DNA of 64,000 nt. It comes from Micropruina sonneratiae (lineage in GTDB: Bacteria; Actinomycetota; Actinomycetes; Propionibacteriales; Propionibacteriaceae). Of the stretch, positions 37,955-47,282 are shown piece by piece. The notes beneath the pieces are model-generated. The model did not search any database and was not told the origin of the DNA. It saw only the letters and a program-made list of their open reading frames with translations. How positions within the stretch are numbered: position 1 is the stretch's first letter; the number at the start of each line of letters is the position of its first letter. The position numbers and the translations under genes were made by a program. The stretch covers positions 124,001 to 188,000 of the forward strand of contig NZ_JAPDHX010000003.1 in assembly GCF_025972045.1 (NCBI RefSeq), read 5' to 3'.

Positions 37955-38743
37955 GGAGTTGGCTGGTGCAGAACTTGTCGTCGCCGACCAGTTGCACGCG
38001 GTCGCCGAGTTCCGCGGTCAGCCGCTGCCAGCCGGTCGGCTCCTGCTCGCCGAGGCCGTCCTCGATGCTCCAGATCGGGAACGCGTCGATCATGGCGGCG
38101 TAGCGGGCGATCATGTCGTCGCTGCTCAACTGCTGGCCGTTCACCTTGTAGCCGCCGTCGCTGAAGAACTCCGAGGCGGCCGGGTCGAGCGCGATTCCCA
38201 CGCCCTGGCGTCCGGTCGGGTAGCCCGCGTCGTCGATGGCGTTGACGATCACCTGCAGCACCTCCTCGGGTTCGGCGAGCTTGGGCGCGAAGCCGCCCTC
38301 GTCGCCCAGCCCGGTGGAGTGGCCTTCCGCCGCCACGCTGGCGGCCAGTGCCCGGACCAGGGCCATCGAGGTGCCGATCAGCGCGTTGGCGCCCAGGCGC
38401 GCCTTGTTGGGCGTGCCGTCGAGGTCGCGCATCGCCTGGTCCACCTCGGCCAGGTCGCTCCAGGACCGCGCGCTCAGGTGCTCGTTGAGCTCGCCGTTGA
38501 CGTTGCCGACCGCCTTGGTCACCCGGCGCCTCCGAAGCGGGCCGGGTCGCCGTCGCGCAGTTCGACGGCCTCACGGGTTCCGGTGGACGCTCCCGACGGC
38601 ACACCGGCCTCGGCCGTCGCGCCATCGGCCAAGGTGAGGCTGACCGTCAACGTCGGTCGCCCCCGCGAGTCCAGCACCTCCAGGGCGTGCACGGATTCGA
38701 TTTCGAATGCCAGTGGGATTTTTTCGCGTCGCGGCCGACCCAC
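37955..38743 (-). pseudogene. eno: Enolase pseudogene with frameshift, internal deletion and 3' truncation
   Basis: Enolase sequence is clear but damaged three ways. The first 74 codons (38743 to 38519; [22 protein letters not shown]) end in a stop because one G is missing in the run at 38522-38524; the next frame resumes at once with [12 protein letters not shown]. About 78 codons are then absent around 38330-38345, joining LVRALAASVAAE to GHSTGLGDEGGFAP. This removes the residues matching E. coli His159 and Glu168. The frame continues through ALDPAASEFF and SIEDGL but loses homology after LVGDDKF near 37975, so the catalytic Lys342 and Lys393 equivalents are missing. A working enolase must be encoded elsewhere. 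Confidence 0.88.
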
Positions 38744-39018
38744 CGTGGGTCGGAGGTGCGCGCAACCGGTGGGGCGATGCGGTCACCCCACCGTCATGCT
38801 GCGCACGAGGTAGGGACCGTTGGTCGCCGAGGCGACGGTTGAATGTGGGCGAGCCCCTCCGCCCACCTACGACCCCAGTGCGCGAAAGGCGTTCGCGGTA
38901 TGGGTTTCACCCGTGAGGAGGTGCGGCATTTTTCGGGGCGAGGTCCGGTCGGGCCCGGCCGCGCAACGACCGCGCCCCCGATGCCGAACCCTGCTGTGGG
39001 CGGCCCTGCCGCGGGCGC

Positions 39019-39510
39019 TCACCGGTAGTTGGCGAACTGGACCGCGAAGTCGTAGTCGGCCTCGCGGATCAGCTTCTGGCAGGCCTGCAGGTCGTCGCGC
39101 TTCTTGCTGGAGACGCGCAGTTCGTCGCCCTGCACCTGCGTCTTGACGCCCTTGGGCCCGGAGTCGCGGATCAGCTTGGCGATCCGCTTGGCGTCCTCGG
39201 TGGCGATGCCCTGCTGCATGGTGGCGGTCAGCTTCCAGATCTTGCCGCTGATCCGCGGGTCGCCCGGCTTGAGCGCCTTGAGGTCGATCTTGCGGCGCAC
39301 CAGCATGGTCTGCAGCACGTCGAGGATCGCCTTCACCCGCTCCTCTCCGGAGGCCTCCATGTCGATCACGTCGCCGGACACCCGGATCGCGGCCTCGGTG
39401 CCCTTGAAGTCGTAGCGGTTCCGGATCTCCTTGGCGGTCATGTTGACCGCGTTCTCCAGTTCCTGCTGGTCGAATTTGCTCACCACGTCGAAGGAGCTGT
39501 CGCCCGCCAT
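39019..39510 (-). CDS. YajQ family nucleotide-binding protein
   Basis: This 163-residue protein is a YajQ-family member, cytoplasmic, with two ferredoxin-like subdomains. It starts with the family signature [19 protein letters not shown] and ends with [11 protein letters not shown]. Some members bind cyclic di-GMP and act as regulators, while others have been linked to tRNA or GTP; the role here is not known. The ATG is 84 bases from the divergently placed tRNA-Tyr gene. Confidence 0.93.
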   Translation of the reverse strand: MAGDSSFDVVSKFDQQELENAVNMTAKEIRNRYDFKGTEAAIRVSGDVIDMEASGEERVKAILDVLQTMLVRRKIDLKALKPGDPRISGKIWKLTATMQQGIATEDAKRIAKLIRDSGPKGVKTQVQGDELRVSSKKRDDLQACQKLIREADYDFAVQFANYR

Positions 39511-39593
39511 CGTCCGTCCTCACCTCACGTTCGTCTCGATTGGTCCGCGCCCCGTCGGACTTGCTATCTTGTTCCTCGGCCCACACCACCAAC

Positions 39594-39675
39594 GGCAGGT
39601 TGCCCGAGCGGCCAAAGGGAGCGGTCTGTAAAACCGTCGGCATCGCCTACGTAGGTTCGAATCCTACACCTGCCA
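39594..39675 (+). tRNA. tRNA-Tyr (GTA)
   Basis: The acceptor arms GGCAGGT and ACCTGCC pair fully, and the anticodon loop CTGTAAA gives GTA. The long variable arm is the class II type expected for bacterial tRNA-Tyr. The discriminator is A and CCA is not encoded. A TATCTT box at 39565-39570 is a plausible -10. Confidence 0.95.
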
Positions 39676-39681
39676 CCCGTT

Positions 39682-39729
39682 GGAAGCCATCCTGACTAGG
39701 CCATATGGCCTGGATCACGGATGGCTTCC
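39682..39729. repeat. Nested perfect palindromes after tRNA-Tyr
   Basis: GGAAGCCATCC (39682-39692) pairs perfectly with GGATGGCTTCC (39719-39729). Inside lies a second perfect palindrome AGGCCATATGGCCT (39698-39711). It begins six bases after the tRNA and may terminate its transcript, but the double structure is unusual and could also be a recombination or binding site. Confidence 0.6.
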
Positions 39730-39849
39730 GTCGTCTGGGGGAATGTGGTGGGATCCCCGGCGCCGGGGCCGCGAGGCGGCAGCGGCACACCATGTCGCCG
39801 GATTGCGACACCGCCGCGACACCCCCGACACCACGCCCCGAAACGGTTG

Positions 39850-39915
39850 GACAGCAAGGACAATCCCGCGGGCCGCCAACTCAACCGCCGGGTGGAGATC
39901 TTCGTGCGGGCCTGA
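39850..39915 (+). pseudogene. Possible remnant of an OmpA-family C-terminus
   Basis: In the 300-base gap between the tRNA-Tyr hairpin and the acetyltransferase gene, the last 20 or so codons before a TGA at 39913-39915 read KDNPAGRQLNRRVEIFVRA. This matches the conserved end of OmpA/MotB-type peptidoglycan-binding domains (GRxxNRRVEI). Nothing OmpA-like is seen upstream of about 39850, so it looks like the tail of a deleted gene. The match is short and this is tentative. The rest of the gap (39730-39849) holds nothing I recognise. Confidence 0.4.
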
Positions 39916-39963
39916 GCGGCGACCCGCGCCCCCGGCTTGCGCCCCGGGCTACGCGAAACGACC

Positions 39964-39969
39964 TAGAAT
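39964..39969 (+). promoter_or_regulatory. -10 box TAGAAT of the acetyltransferase gene (leaderless)
   Basis: TAGAAT ends seven bases before the GTG at 39977. This decides the start in favour of 39977 over the ATG at 39968, which lies within the -10 box. Confidence 0.55.
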
Positions 39970-39976
39970 GGGCGCC

Positions 39977-40483
39977 GTGTTGATGCAGCGCAGCCTCCCA
40001 CTCACCCAGCCGGACGTCCCGGCCGGGGTGCGCCTGCGTCCCCAGGCTCCCGACGATGCCGACGCCCTGGGCGCGCTGTACTGGGATTCCTACCCCAAGG
40101 GTGTCGCTGCGGTCGACCTCGAAGATGCCGTGGAAGAGATGGAGGGGGTCTTCGCCGGCGAGTACGGCACGCCCGTCGAGCAGGCTTCGCTGGTGGTCGA
40201 GGACGCCGACGGCACACTGCTCGGGTGCGTCCAGACCGTGACCAGCCCGCCGTGGGAGGGCATTCCCGCGGTGCCGTTCGTGATCGAGCTGTTCGTCCAT
40301 CCCGACCATCGTCGGCGTGGGCTGGGCACCCTGCTGCTGTTGTCGGCCGCCGAGGCCTGCCATCGGCTCGGGTGGGAGAGCATCGCGCTGAACGCCCAGG
40401 AGGAGACGTCGGCCGACGCGTTCCACCTGTACCGCCGGCTCGGATTCACAGAGATCAGCCCGGTCGGAGCCGTCGACGGCTGA
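39977..40483 (+). CDS. GNAT family N-acetyltransferase
   Basis: This 168-residue protein has the GNAT fold: motif A with the acetyl-CoA loop is PDHRRRGLGTLLLLSAAEAC (HPDHRRRGLG, the R/Q-x-x-G-x-G/A type) and motif B ends in ADAFHLYRRLGF. The acceptor substrate is unknown. The GTG start follows a TAGAAT box by seven bases, so the mRNA is probably leaderless. It stands alone between tRNA-Tyr and the tRNA-Thr/tRNA-Met pair. Confidence 0.85.
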   Translation: MLMQRSLPLTQPDVPAGVRLRPQAPDDADALGALYWDSYPKGVAAVDLEDAVEEMEGVFAGEYGTPVEQASLVVEDADGTLLGCVQTVTSPPWEGIPAVPFVIELFVHPDHRRRGLGTLLLLSAAEACHRLGWESIALNAQEETSADAFHLYRRLGFTEISPVGAVDG

Positions 40484-40507
40484 GTGCCGCGCGGGCCGTC
40501 CCTCGAT

Positions 40508-40537
40508 TTGAGGACGAGACGATCGGTCGTGTAATGT
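40508..40537 (+). promoter_or_regulatory. Promoter of the tRNA-Thr/tRNA-Met/rpmG unit
   Basis: TTGAGG at 40508-40513 and TAATGT at 40532-40537 are 18 bases apart. The predicted start is about eight bases before tRNA-Thr. Confidence 0.65.
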
Positions 40538-40551
40538 TTCACGCGGTCCAG

Positions 40552-40624
40552 GCCCCTATAGCTCAGTCGGCAGAGCGTCTCCATGGTAAGGAGAAGGTCT
40601 GCGGTTCGATTCCGCATGGGGGCT
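40552..40624 (+). tRNA. tRNA-Thr (GGT)
   Basis: The acceptor arm GCCCCTA pairs with TGGGGGC (one G-T wobble), the anticodon stem is TCTCC/GGAGA and the loop ATGGTAA gives GGT. The T arm is GCGGTTCGATTCCGC. CCA is not encoded. It begins the conserved actinobacterial thrT-metT-rpmG unit. Confidence 0.95.
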
Positions 40625-40682
40625 CTGCGTTTGGGGTGATGGAACAAACCGCCCATCGTGCCCGTTGGGTACTCCGAACGGG

Positions 40683-40758
40683 GGCGGGATAGCTCAGGCG
40701 GTAGAGCAAGCGGCTCATAATCGCTGTGTCGCGGGTTCGAGTCCCGCTCCCGCTACCA
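40683..40758 (+). tRNA. tRNA-Met (CAT)
   Basis: The acceptor arm GGCGGGA pairs with TCCCGCT (a terminal G-T wobble), the anticodon loop CTCATAA gives CAT, and CCA is encoded at 40756-40758. A terminal pair is formed, so it is not an initiator; its place before rpmG matches elongator tRNA-Met in other actinomycetes. A lysidine-type tRNA-Ile is the less likely alternative. Confidence 0.93.
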
Positions 40759-40793
40759 CGGACCGGCAACGGTGAAAGAGAGAGAGCAAGGCG

Positions 40794-40964
40794 ATGGCCA
40801 AGAAGCAGTCGGAAGTTCGTCCGAAGATCACCTTGGCGTGCACGCAGTGCAAGGAGCGCAACTACATCACCAAGAAGAACCGGCGCAACGACCCGGATCG
40901 TCTTGAGCTGAAGAAGTTCTGCCCCAAGTGCCACCTGCACACCGCGCACCGCGAAACCCGCTGA
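40794..40964 (+). CDS. rpmG: 50S ribosomal protein L33
   Basis: This 56-residue ribosomal protein is short and easily missed. It begins [18 protein letters not shown] and has two CxxC pairs (CTQC and CPKC), so it is the zinc-binding C+ type. The ATG follows GAGAGAGAGCAAGG. It is 35 bases downstream of tRNA-Met and probably on the same transcript, ending at a strong terminator. Confidence 0.95.
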   Translation: MAKKQSEVRPKITLACTQCKERNYITKKNRRNDPDRLELKKFCPKCHLHTAHRETR

Positions 40965-40987
40965 GCGCAGCACCCCAGAACGCGACG

Positions 40988-41015
40988 AGCCGCCCGCAGC
41001 GTCGGGCGGCTTTTT
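40988..41015 (+). terminator. Rho-independent terminator after rpmG
   Basis: AGCCGCCCG pairs perfectly with CGGGCGGCT across CAGCGT, followed directly by a run of T (TTTTT with the last stem base). This is one of the few classic T-tailed terminators in the window. Confidence 0.9.
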
Positions 41016-41069
41016 CGCGCACCCGCTCCCCGGAGCGTCCGGCCGCTGTGGGGCGCCGGGGCCACGCAC

Positions 41070-41075
41070 TACCCT
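41070..41075 (+). promoter_or_regulatory. -10 box TACCCT of the MaoC pair (leaderless)
   Basis: TACCCT ends six bases before the ATG at 41082, consistent with a leaderless transcript for the dehydratase pair and murB. Confidence 0.5.
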
Positions 41076-41081
41076 GACGTC

Positions 41082-41516
41082 ATGATCAGCGAGAGCCACA
41101 TCGGCCGCAGCTATCCGCCCACCCCGCCGTACGTGGTGAGCGCGGCGAAGGTGGCCGAGTTCGCCGCGGCCCTGGGCGAGCGTGACAACCCGCACTACGC
41201 CGGAGCGGACGCCGTGGCACCGCCCACCTTCGCGGTGGTGCTGTCGTCGGCGGCCTGGAGGGCGATGTTCGACGACCCCGAGCTGGAGCTGTCGCTGAGT
41301 CGCACCGTGCACACCGACCAGCGGTTCGCCTGGCGGCGTCCGTTGCGGGTGGGGGACGCCGTGACGGCCTCGCTGACCATCGAGAAGTTCCGGGCGCGCG
41401 GCTCCAGCGCCTTCATCACCGTGGTGGTCGGCCTGGACGCCGACGGTGAGCGGGTCTGCGACGCCACCTCCACACTGCTGCACACCTGGCCCGACGCACC
41501 CGGGGAGGACGCATGA
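41082..41516 (+). CDS. MaoC-like dehydratase, HadA-type N-terminal half
   Basis: This 144-residue protein has a hot-dog fold of the FAS1-type MaoC N-terminal family, beginning IGRSYPPTPPYVVSAAKVAEFAAALGE. It lacks the catalytic Asp-His pair and so is likely the structural or substrate-binding partner of the next gene product, as HadA is to HadB in mycobacteria. HadAB dehydrate (3R)-hydroxyacyl-ACP in fatty-acid elongation. The location between rpmG and secE matches Rv0635-Rv0637. The acyl chain served here is unknown, since mycolic acids are not expected in this group. Confidence 0.82.
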   Translation: MISESHIGRSYPPTPPYVVSAAKVAEFAAALGERDNPHYAGADAVAPPTFAVVLSSAAWRAMFDDPELELSLSRTVHTDQRFAWRRPLRVGDAVTASLTIEKFRARGSSAFITVVVGLDADGERVCDATSTLLHTWPDAPGEDA

Positions 41517-41913
41517 CCACGCTCGAGGTCGGCACCGAACTGCCGAGCATCACCACCAGCTTCACCCGGGCCACCCTGGTCCGCTACGCCGGGGCGTCCA
41601 CCGATTTCAATCCGATCCACTGGTCCGAGCGCAAGGCGCACGAGGTGGGCCTGCCCACGGTGATCGCGCACGGCATGCTCACCATGGGCACCGCGCTGCG
41701 GGTGGTCACCGACGCTGTCGGCGACCCGGCGCGGGTGCTCAGCTACTACGTCCGCTTCACCAGGCCGGTGCCGGTGGAGGACACCGACGACGGGTCCACC
41801 GTCACCTTCTCGGGCACGGTGACCAAGGTGGCCGACGGCGTCGCCACCATCGCCCTGCAGGCATTGTTCGGCGACACCAGGGTGCTCGGCGCCGCCACCG
41901 CGGAGGTCCGGCT

Positions 41914-41917
<4 letters not shown>
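41513..41917 (+). CDS. MaoC-like (3R)-hydroxyacyl dehydratase, HadB-type catalytic half
   Basis: This 134-residue hot-dog protein carries the R-hydratase motif YAGASTDFNPIHWSERKAHE followed by GLPTVIAHGMLTMG, giving the catalytic Asp and His. It should form a heterodimer with the preceding protein. Start and stop overlap the neighbours by four bases each. It could also serve beta-oxidation-type hydration. Confidence 0.85.
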
Positions 41918-42984
<1,067 letters not shown>

Positions 42985-42989
42985 GCGCC

Positions 42990-44192
42990 ATGTCCTCGCT
43001 GTTCGCTGCAGTTCCGCTTGCCCCGCGCGACCCCATCCTCGGCCTCACCGAGGCGTTCCAGGCCGACACGAACCCGGACAAGGTCAACCTGGGCGTCGGC
43101 GTCTACCAGGACGCCACCGGCAAGCTGCCCCTGCTCGAGTGCGTCCGGCGCGCCGAACAGCGACTCGCCGAGGATCCCAAGCCGCGCGGCTACCTGCCGA
43201 TCGACGGGCTGCCCGGCTACGTGCGGGCCGTCCAGGAACTGGTGTTCGGGGCCGATTCGCCGGCACTGGCCGAGCGTCGGGTGGTCACGGTCCAGGCCCT
43301 GGGCGGGACTGGTGCGCTGAAGATCGGTGCCGACTTCCTGCGCCGGCTCTCGCCGGAGGCGAAGGTGCTGATCTCTGACCCGTCGTGGGAGAACCATCAG
43401 GCGCTGTTCACCCGGGCCGGGTTCACCGTCGAGAGCTACCGCTACTTCGACGCCGCCGCCAACGGGGTCGACGTCGAGGGCATGCTGGCCGATCTGGCCG
43501 CCGCGCCGGCGGGCACGATCGTGGTGCTGCACGCCTGCTGTCACAACCCGACCGGCTACGACCTGACCGAGCAGCAGTGGGGCCGCGTCATCGACACGGT
43601 GACCGCCGCCGGCCTGGTGCCCTTCCTCGACATGGCCTACCAGGGCTTCTCCGAATCGTTGGACGCCGACGGCGCGGTCGTGCGCCGTTTCGCCGCCACC
43701 GGCCTGCCGTTGCTGGTCTCGACCTCGTTCTCCAAGAGCCTCAGCCTGTACGGCGAGCGGGTCGGCGCCCTGTCGATCGTCTGCGCGGACGCCGACGAGG
43801 CGTCCCGGTTGTTGAGCCAGGACAAGATCGTGATCCGCACCAACTACTCCAACCCGCCCACCCACGGTGCACAACTGGCGGCCACCGTCCTCACCGACCC
43901 GGAATTGCGGGCGCTGTGGGTCGACGAACTGGGAGTCATGCGCGACCGGATCAAGGCCATGCGGCACAGGTTGGTGGCCGGGCTCGAGGCCGCCGGCGTC
44001 GACGACATGGGCTTCATCGCCACGCAGGTGGGCATGTTCAGCTACTCGGGACTGACCCGGGACCAGATGGTGGCGCTGCGGGAGAAGCACGGCGTATACG
44101 GCACCGACAAGGGCCGGATCTGCGTCGCCGCCCTCAACGAGGGGAACATCCAGCACGTCTGTGCGGCCATCGCCGACGTTCGACGCTCCTGA
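42990..44192 (+). CDS. Class I aromatic/aspartate-type aminotransferase
   Basis: This 400-residue PLP enzyme belongs to the AspC/TyrB (class Ia) group. Landmarks are NLGVGVYQDATGKLPLL near residue 30, CCHNPTGYD near residue 180, the PLP lysine in SFSKSLSLYGERVG near residue 250, and the carboxylate-binding Arg in KGRICVAALNEGN. It transfers amino groups between aspartate or aromatic amino acids and 2-oxoglutarate; specificity cannot be told. The start at 42990 follows a TAGACT box by seven bases. Confidence 0.88.
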   Translation: MSSLFAAVPLAPRDPILGLTEAFQADTNPDKVNLGVGVYQDATGKLPLLECVRRAEQRLAEDPKPRGYLPIDGLPGYVRAVQELVFGADSPALAERRVVTVQALGGTGALKIGADFLRRLSPEAKVLISDPSWENHQALFTRAGFTVESYRYFDAAANGVDVEGMLADLAAAPAGTIVVLHACCHNPTGYDLTEQQWGRVIDTVTAAGLVPFLDMAYQGFSESLDADGAVVRRFAATGLPLLVSTSFSKSLSLYGERVGALSIVCADADEASRLLSQDKIVIRTNYSNPPTHGAQLAATVLTDPELRALWVDELGVMRDRIKAMRHRLVAGLEAAGVDDMGFIATQVGMFSYSGLTRDQMVALREKHGVYGTDKGRICVAALNEGNIQHVCAAIADVRRS

Positions 44193-44314
44193 CCACGCCC
44201 GGTTCGACTCGGCTCGTGAAGGCCGGTACACTCCTTGTCTTGGTGATCTCACCCGGATCGGCCATGCCCATCGCGCCCACAAGGCACGGGTAGCCTCGGC
44301 AGAGTTCACCACGA

Positions 44315-44387
<73 letters not shown>

Positions 44388-44417
44388 CTGGGACCGACCG
44401 AGTGCGAAGGATCGTTT

Positions 44418-44795
44418 GTGGCGCAGGAGAAGGACGACGTCGATGGCGACAACGACGTTGAGGCTGCCCAGGATCCGGCGCGCACGGTAGCGCAGGCCGC
44501 CGCGGACAACCGTCCGAAGCGGAAGGCTGCCGAGTCCGAGCCGGAAGCGGCCCCCAGTGGCAAGGGCAAGGCGACGCGGCGCCGCCGTGCGTCGGAGTCC
44601 CACGCCAGGAAGCGCACCACCCCGGTCGCCTTCGTCCGCGAATCGGCCGGCGAACTGCGCAAGGTGGTCTGGCCGACGGCCACCCAGCTTCGCCAGTACT
44701 TCATCGTGGTACTGGTGTTCGTCCTGCTGGTGATCCTCTACGTGAGCGCACTGGACCTGCTGTTCGGCTGGGGTCTGCTGCAGATCTTCGGCTGA
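44418..44795 (+). CDS. secE: Preprotein translocase subunit SecE
   Basis: SecE (125 residues) is the small essential subunit of the SecYEG channel. The conserved core is at the C-terminus: VAFVRESAGELRKVVWPTATQLRQY followed by one membrane helix. The first 70 residues are a charged, Ala/Lys/Arg-rich extension typical of high-GC actinomycetes. The GTG at 44418 has GAAGGA upstream and follows tRNA-Trp by 30 bases. Confidence 0.95.
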   Translation: MAQEKDDVDGDNDVEAAQDPARTVAQAAADNRPKRKAAESEPEAAPSGKGKATRRRRASESHARKRTTPVAFVRESAGELRKVVWPTATQLRQYFIVVLVFVLLVILYVSALDLLFGWGLLQIFG

Positions 44796-44824
44796 GGCGA
44801 GAGAGTCAACGAGAGAGCAACACT

Positions 44825-45625
44825 GTGTCTGATACGCATGCCACCAACGAGCCCGAGTTCGAGATCGACCTCGGGCCGGCCGACGAGCCCACCCCGTCGG
44901 ACGACTTCGAGGTTGACCTGGGCGTCCCCGAAACCGAGGAACCCGACGACGACGGCCTGTCGATCGATCTGAGCGAGCCTGAGGCGGCCACCGAGGAGTC
45001 CGACGAGACCGATCCCGGCGACGAGGCCGTCCTGGAGGAGTTGCGCGAGAAGCTGCGCAGCCAGTTCGGTGACTGGTACGTCATCCACACCTACTCCGGC
45101 ATGGAGAACCGGGTGAAGCAGAACCTCGACTCCCGGGTGAAGACCCTGGGCATGGAGGAGCTGATCTTCGAGTCCGTCGTTCCCACCGAGGAGGTCGTCG
45201 AGACCCGCAACGGCACCCGCAAGACCGTCACCCGGACGCGGATGCCCGGCTACGTGCTGGTGCGCATGGAGCTGACCGACGAGTCGTGGGCCGCCGTGCG
45301 GCACACCCCCTCGGTGACGGGCTTCGTCGCGCACGCCAACGCCCCCGTGCCGCTGTCGCTGCAGGAGGTCGAGGACCAGCTCGCCCCGGCCGCTCTGGCC
45401 GCGGCAGCCGCCGCGAGCAGCGGCCCGAAGAAGCGCACCCGCAAGGTCGAGGTCGCCGACTTCAAGGTGGGCGACTCCGTCATGGTCGTCAACGGCCCCT
45501 TCTCGGGGGTGCACGCGACGATCACCGAGATGAACGCGAACAGCCAGCGGCTCAAGGCGCTGGTGGAGATCCTGGGTCGGGAGACCCCGGTCGACCTGAC
45601 CTTCAACCAGATCGCCAAGGTCTAG
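44825..45625 (+). CDS. nusG: Transcription termination/antitermination protein NusG
   Basis: NusG (266 residues) binds RNA polymerase and modulates pausing, termination and coupling to ribosomes. An acidic extension of about 75 residues precedes the NGN domain (DWYVIHTYSGMENRVKQNL), and the KOW motif (VGDSVMVVNGPFSGVHATITEMN) is near residue 215. The acidic extension is common in actinomycetes. The start is GTG preceded by GAGAGAGCAA, 29 bases after secE. Confidence 0.96.
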   Translation: MSDTHATNEPEFEIDLGPADEPTPSDDFEVDLGVPETEEPDDDGLSIDLSEPEAATEESDETDPGDEAVLEELREKLRSQFGDWYVIHTYSGMENRVKQNLDSRVKTLGMEELIFESVVPTEEVVETRNGTRKTVTRTRMPGYVLVRMELTDESWAAVRHTPSVTGFVAHANAPVPLSLQEVEDQLAPAALAAAAAASSGPKKRTRKVEVADFKVGDSVMVVNGPFSGVHATITEMNANSQRLKALVEILGRETPVDLTFNQIAKV

Positions 45626-45664
45626 TTCGCGAACCAGTTACACAACCAGTAAGGACCCACAGAA

Positions 45665-46096
45665 ATGCCTCCCAAGAAGAAGGTAGCGGCCATCGTCAAG
45701 GTCGCCCTGAACGCGGGTGCGGCGACCCCGGCCCCGCCGGTCGGCACCGCGCTCGGCCCGCACGGCGTGAACATCATGGAGTTCTGCAAGCGGTACAACG
45801 CAGAAACCGAAGCCATGCGTGGCAACGTCATCCCCGTCGAGATCACCATCTACGAGGACCGCACGTTCACGTTCATCACCAAGACCCCTCCGGCCGCGGA
45901 ACTGATCAAGAAGGCCGCCGGAGTGAAGAGTGGCTCGGCGCGTCCGCACAGCGACAAGGTCGGCAGCATCACCGCCGCCCAGGTGCGTGAGATCGCCACC
46001 ACCAAGCTGCCCGACCTGAACGCCAACGACGTCGAGGCCGCCGCCAAGATCGTCGAGGGCACCGCCCGCTCGATGGGCATCACCGTCGAGGGCTGA
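45665..46096 (+). CDS. rplK: 50S ribosomal protein L11
   Basis: L11 (143 residues) forms the GTPase-associated centre on 23S rRNA and is the thiopeptide target. The proline-rich N-terminal segment ([23 protein letters not shown]) and C-terminal RNA-binding domain are intact and of normal length. The ATG follows AGTAAGGACC. It is separated from rplA by 136 bases. Confidence 0.97.
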   Translation: MPPKKKVAAIVKVALNAGAATPAPPVGTALGPHGVNIMEFCKRYNAETEAMRGNVIPVEITIYEDRTFTFITKTPPAAELIKKAAGVKSGSARPHSDKVGSITAAQVREIATTKLPDLNANDVEAAAKIVEGTARSMGITVEG

Positions 46097-46232
46097 GCCC
46101 GCCCGGCATCCGCCGGTCGAGCCTGGCTTGACCGCGGAGCCACAACCGAACCACCCAACCCAGCGGCAGGGCACCCGCCCGCACCGCGCCTGGCAGATCG
46201 GCCACACGGGGCCGACGAACAAGGAGACCAGC

Positions 46233-46931
46233 ATGAAGCGCAGCAAGGCCTACCGGGCCGCGGCCGACAACCGCGACGCCGATCAGCAGTACACCCCGGA
46301 GGAGGCCCTGGCGATCGTCAAGAACAACGCCAGTGCCAAGTTCGACGAGACCGTCGAGGTCGCGATGCGGCTCGGCGTCGACCCGCGGAAGGCGGACCAG
46401 ATGGTCCGCGGCACCGTGAACCTTCCCAACGGCACCGGCAAGACGGCAAGGGTCCTCGTCTTCGCCACTGGTGAGAAGGCCGCGGACGCCACCGCCGCGG
46501 GTGCCGACGAGGTCGGCGCCGACGATTTGATCGAGAAGATCAGCGGCGGCTACCTCGACTTCGACGCCGTCGTGGCCACCCCGGACATGATGGGCAAGGT
46601 CGGACGCCTGGGCCGCGTCCTCGGCCCGCGCGGGCTGATGCCGAACCCCAAGACCGGCACCGTGACCATGGACGTCGCCAAGGCGGTCAGCGACATCAAG
46701 GGCGGCAAGATCGAGTTCCGCGTCGACCGGCACGCCAATCTGTGCTTCGTGGTCGGCAAGGCCTCGTTCACCCCCGAGCAGCTGACCCAGAACTACTTCG
46801 CCGCCCTGGACGAGGTGTTGCGGCTCAAGCCGTCGTCCTCCAAGGGCCGGTACCTGAAGAAGGTCACCGCCTCGTCGACGATGAGCCCCGGCGTGGCCAT
46901 CGACCCCACCCGGGTCAAGCCCGCCGAGTGA
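46233..46931 (+). CDS. rplA: 50S ribosomal protein L1
   Basis: L1 (232 residues) forms the mobile stalk at the ribosomal E site. Family segments such as [22 protein letters not shown] and [11 protein letters not shown] are present. The start at 46233 has AAGGAGACCAGC before it; upstream in-frame codons in the rplK-rplA gap look non-coding. L1 commonly represses its own operon by binding mRNA, but no obvious binding hairpin was traced here. Confidence 0.96.
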   Translation: MKRSKAYRAAADNRDADQQYTPEEALAIVKNNASAKFDETVEVAMRLGVDPRKADQMVRGTVNLPNGTGKTARVLVFATGEKAADATAAGADEVGADDLIEKISGGYLDFDAVVATPDMMGKVGRLGRVLGPRGLMPNPKTGTVTMDVAKAVSDIKGGKIEFRVDRHANLCFVVGKASFTPEQLTQNYFAALDEVLRLKPSSSKGRYLKKVTASSTMSPGVAIDPTRVKPAE

Positions 46932-46972
46932 ACTGACAGCGGCGCCGGACGCAACCGCCGCCGCCGCGACCG

Positions 46973-47008
46973 ACCAGCGCCCACGATCATTCGTGGGCGC
47001 TGGTTCGT
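46973..47008 (+). terminator. Terminator after rplA
   Basis: ACCAGCGCCCACGA pairs perfectly (14 bp) with TCGTGGGCGCTGGT across a four-base loop and is followed by the T-rich TTCGTTC. It separates the rplKA unit from the rplJL unit. Confidence 0.85.
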
Positions 47009-47090
47009 TCTGGGCGGGCCCGTGCGCACACCGCTGCCCGGCGCCCGGCCGATCGTCAGCTCGATCGCACCCTCCCGAGCGGCCGGCGAT

Positions 47091-47120
47091 TTGGTCGGCG
47101 CCGGTGGCCTCGCGTATCCT
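47091..47120 (+). promoter_or_regulatory. Promoter of rplJ-rplL
   Basis: TTGGTC at 47091-47096 and TATCCT at 47115-47120 are 18 bases apart. Transcription should start about seven bases on, at the first base of the conserved L10 leader. Confidence 0.65.
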
Positions 47121-47126
47121 TGTCAG

Positions 47127-47282
47127 TGCCGAAGACCGCTGGTGACACCGCCTGGTGTCCTAAGGATCAACGATCGCCCGCGCAGGTACACCTGAACAGC
47201 TCCTCAGAGTTCGCCCCGGGTCGCCTGCGTGCGCCGGGGTTTTTCCACGTCTGAGGCATCGACGGAAGTGGGAAGGAGACTC
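47127..47282 (+). promoter_or_regulatory. L10 leader RNA of rplJL with attenuator-like hairpin
   Basis: The leader opens with GCCGAAGACCGCTGGTGACA, the form of actinobacterial L10 leaders, where L10(L12)4 binds to repress its own synthesis. Near its end CCCCGG (47214-47219) pairs with CCGGGG (47234-47239) and is followed by TTTTT, giving a terminator. A competing pairing (CGCGCAGG near 47180 with CCTGCGTG near 47225) would open that hairpin, so attenuation is plausible. The ribosome site GGGAAGGAGACTC follows. Confidence 0.75.

Noticed and set aside
38744-39018. Gap between the enolase pseudogene and yajQ, with short plus-strand frames
   Set aside because: No frame has coding character or a recognisable motif, and no repeat or RNA was seen. 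I could not connect it to the enolase decay.
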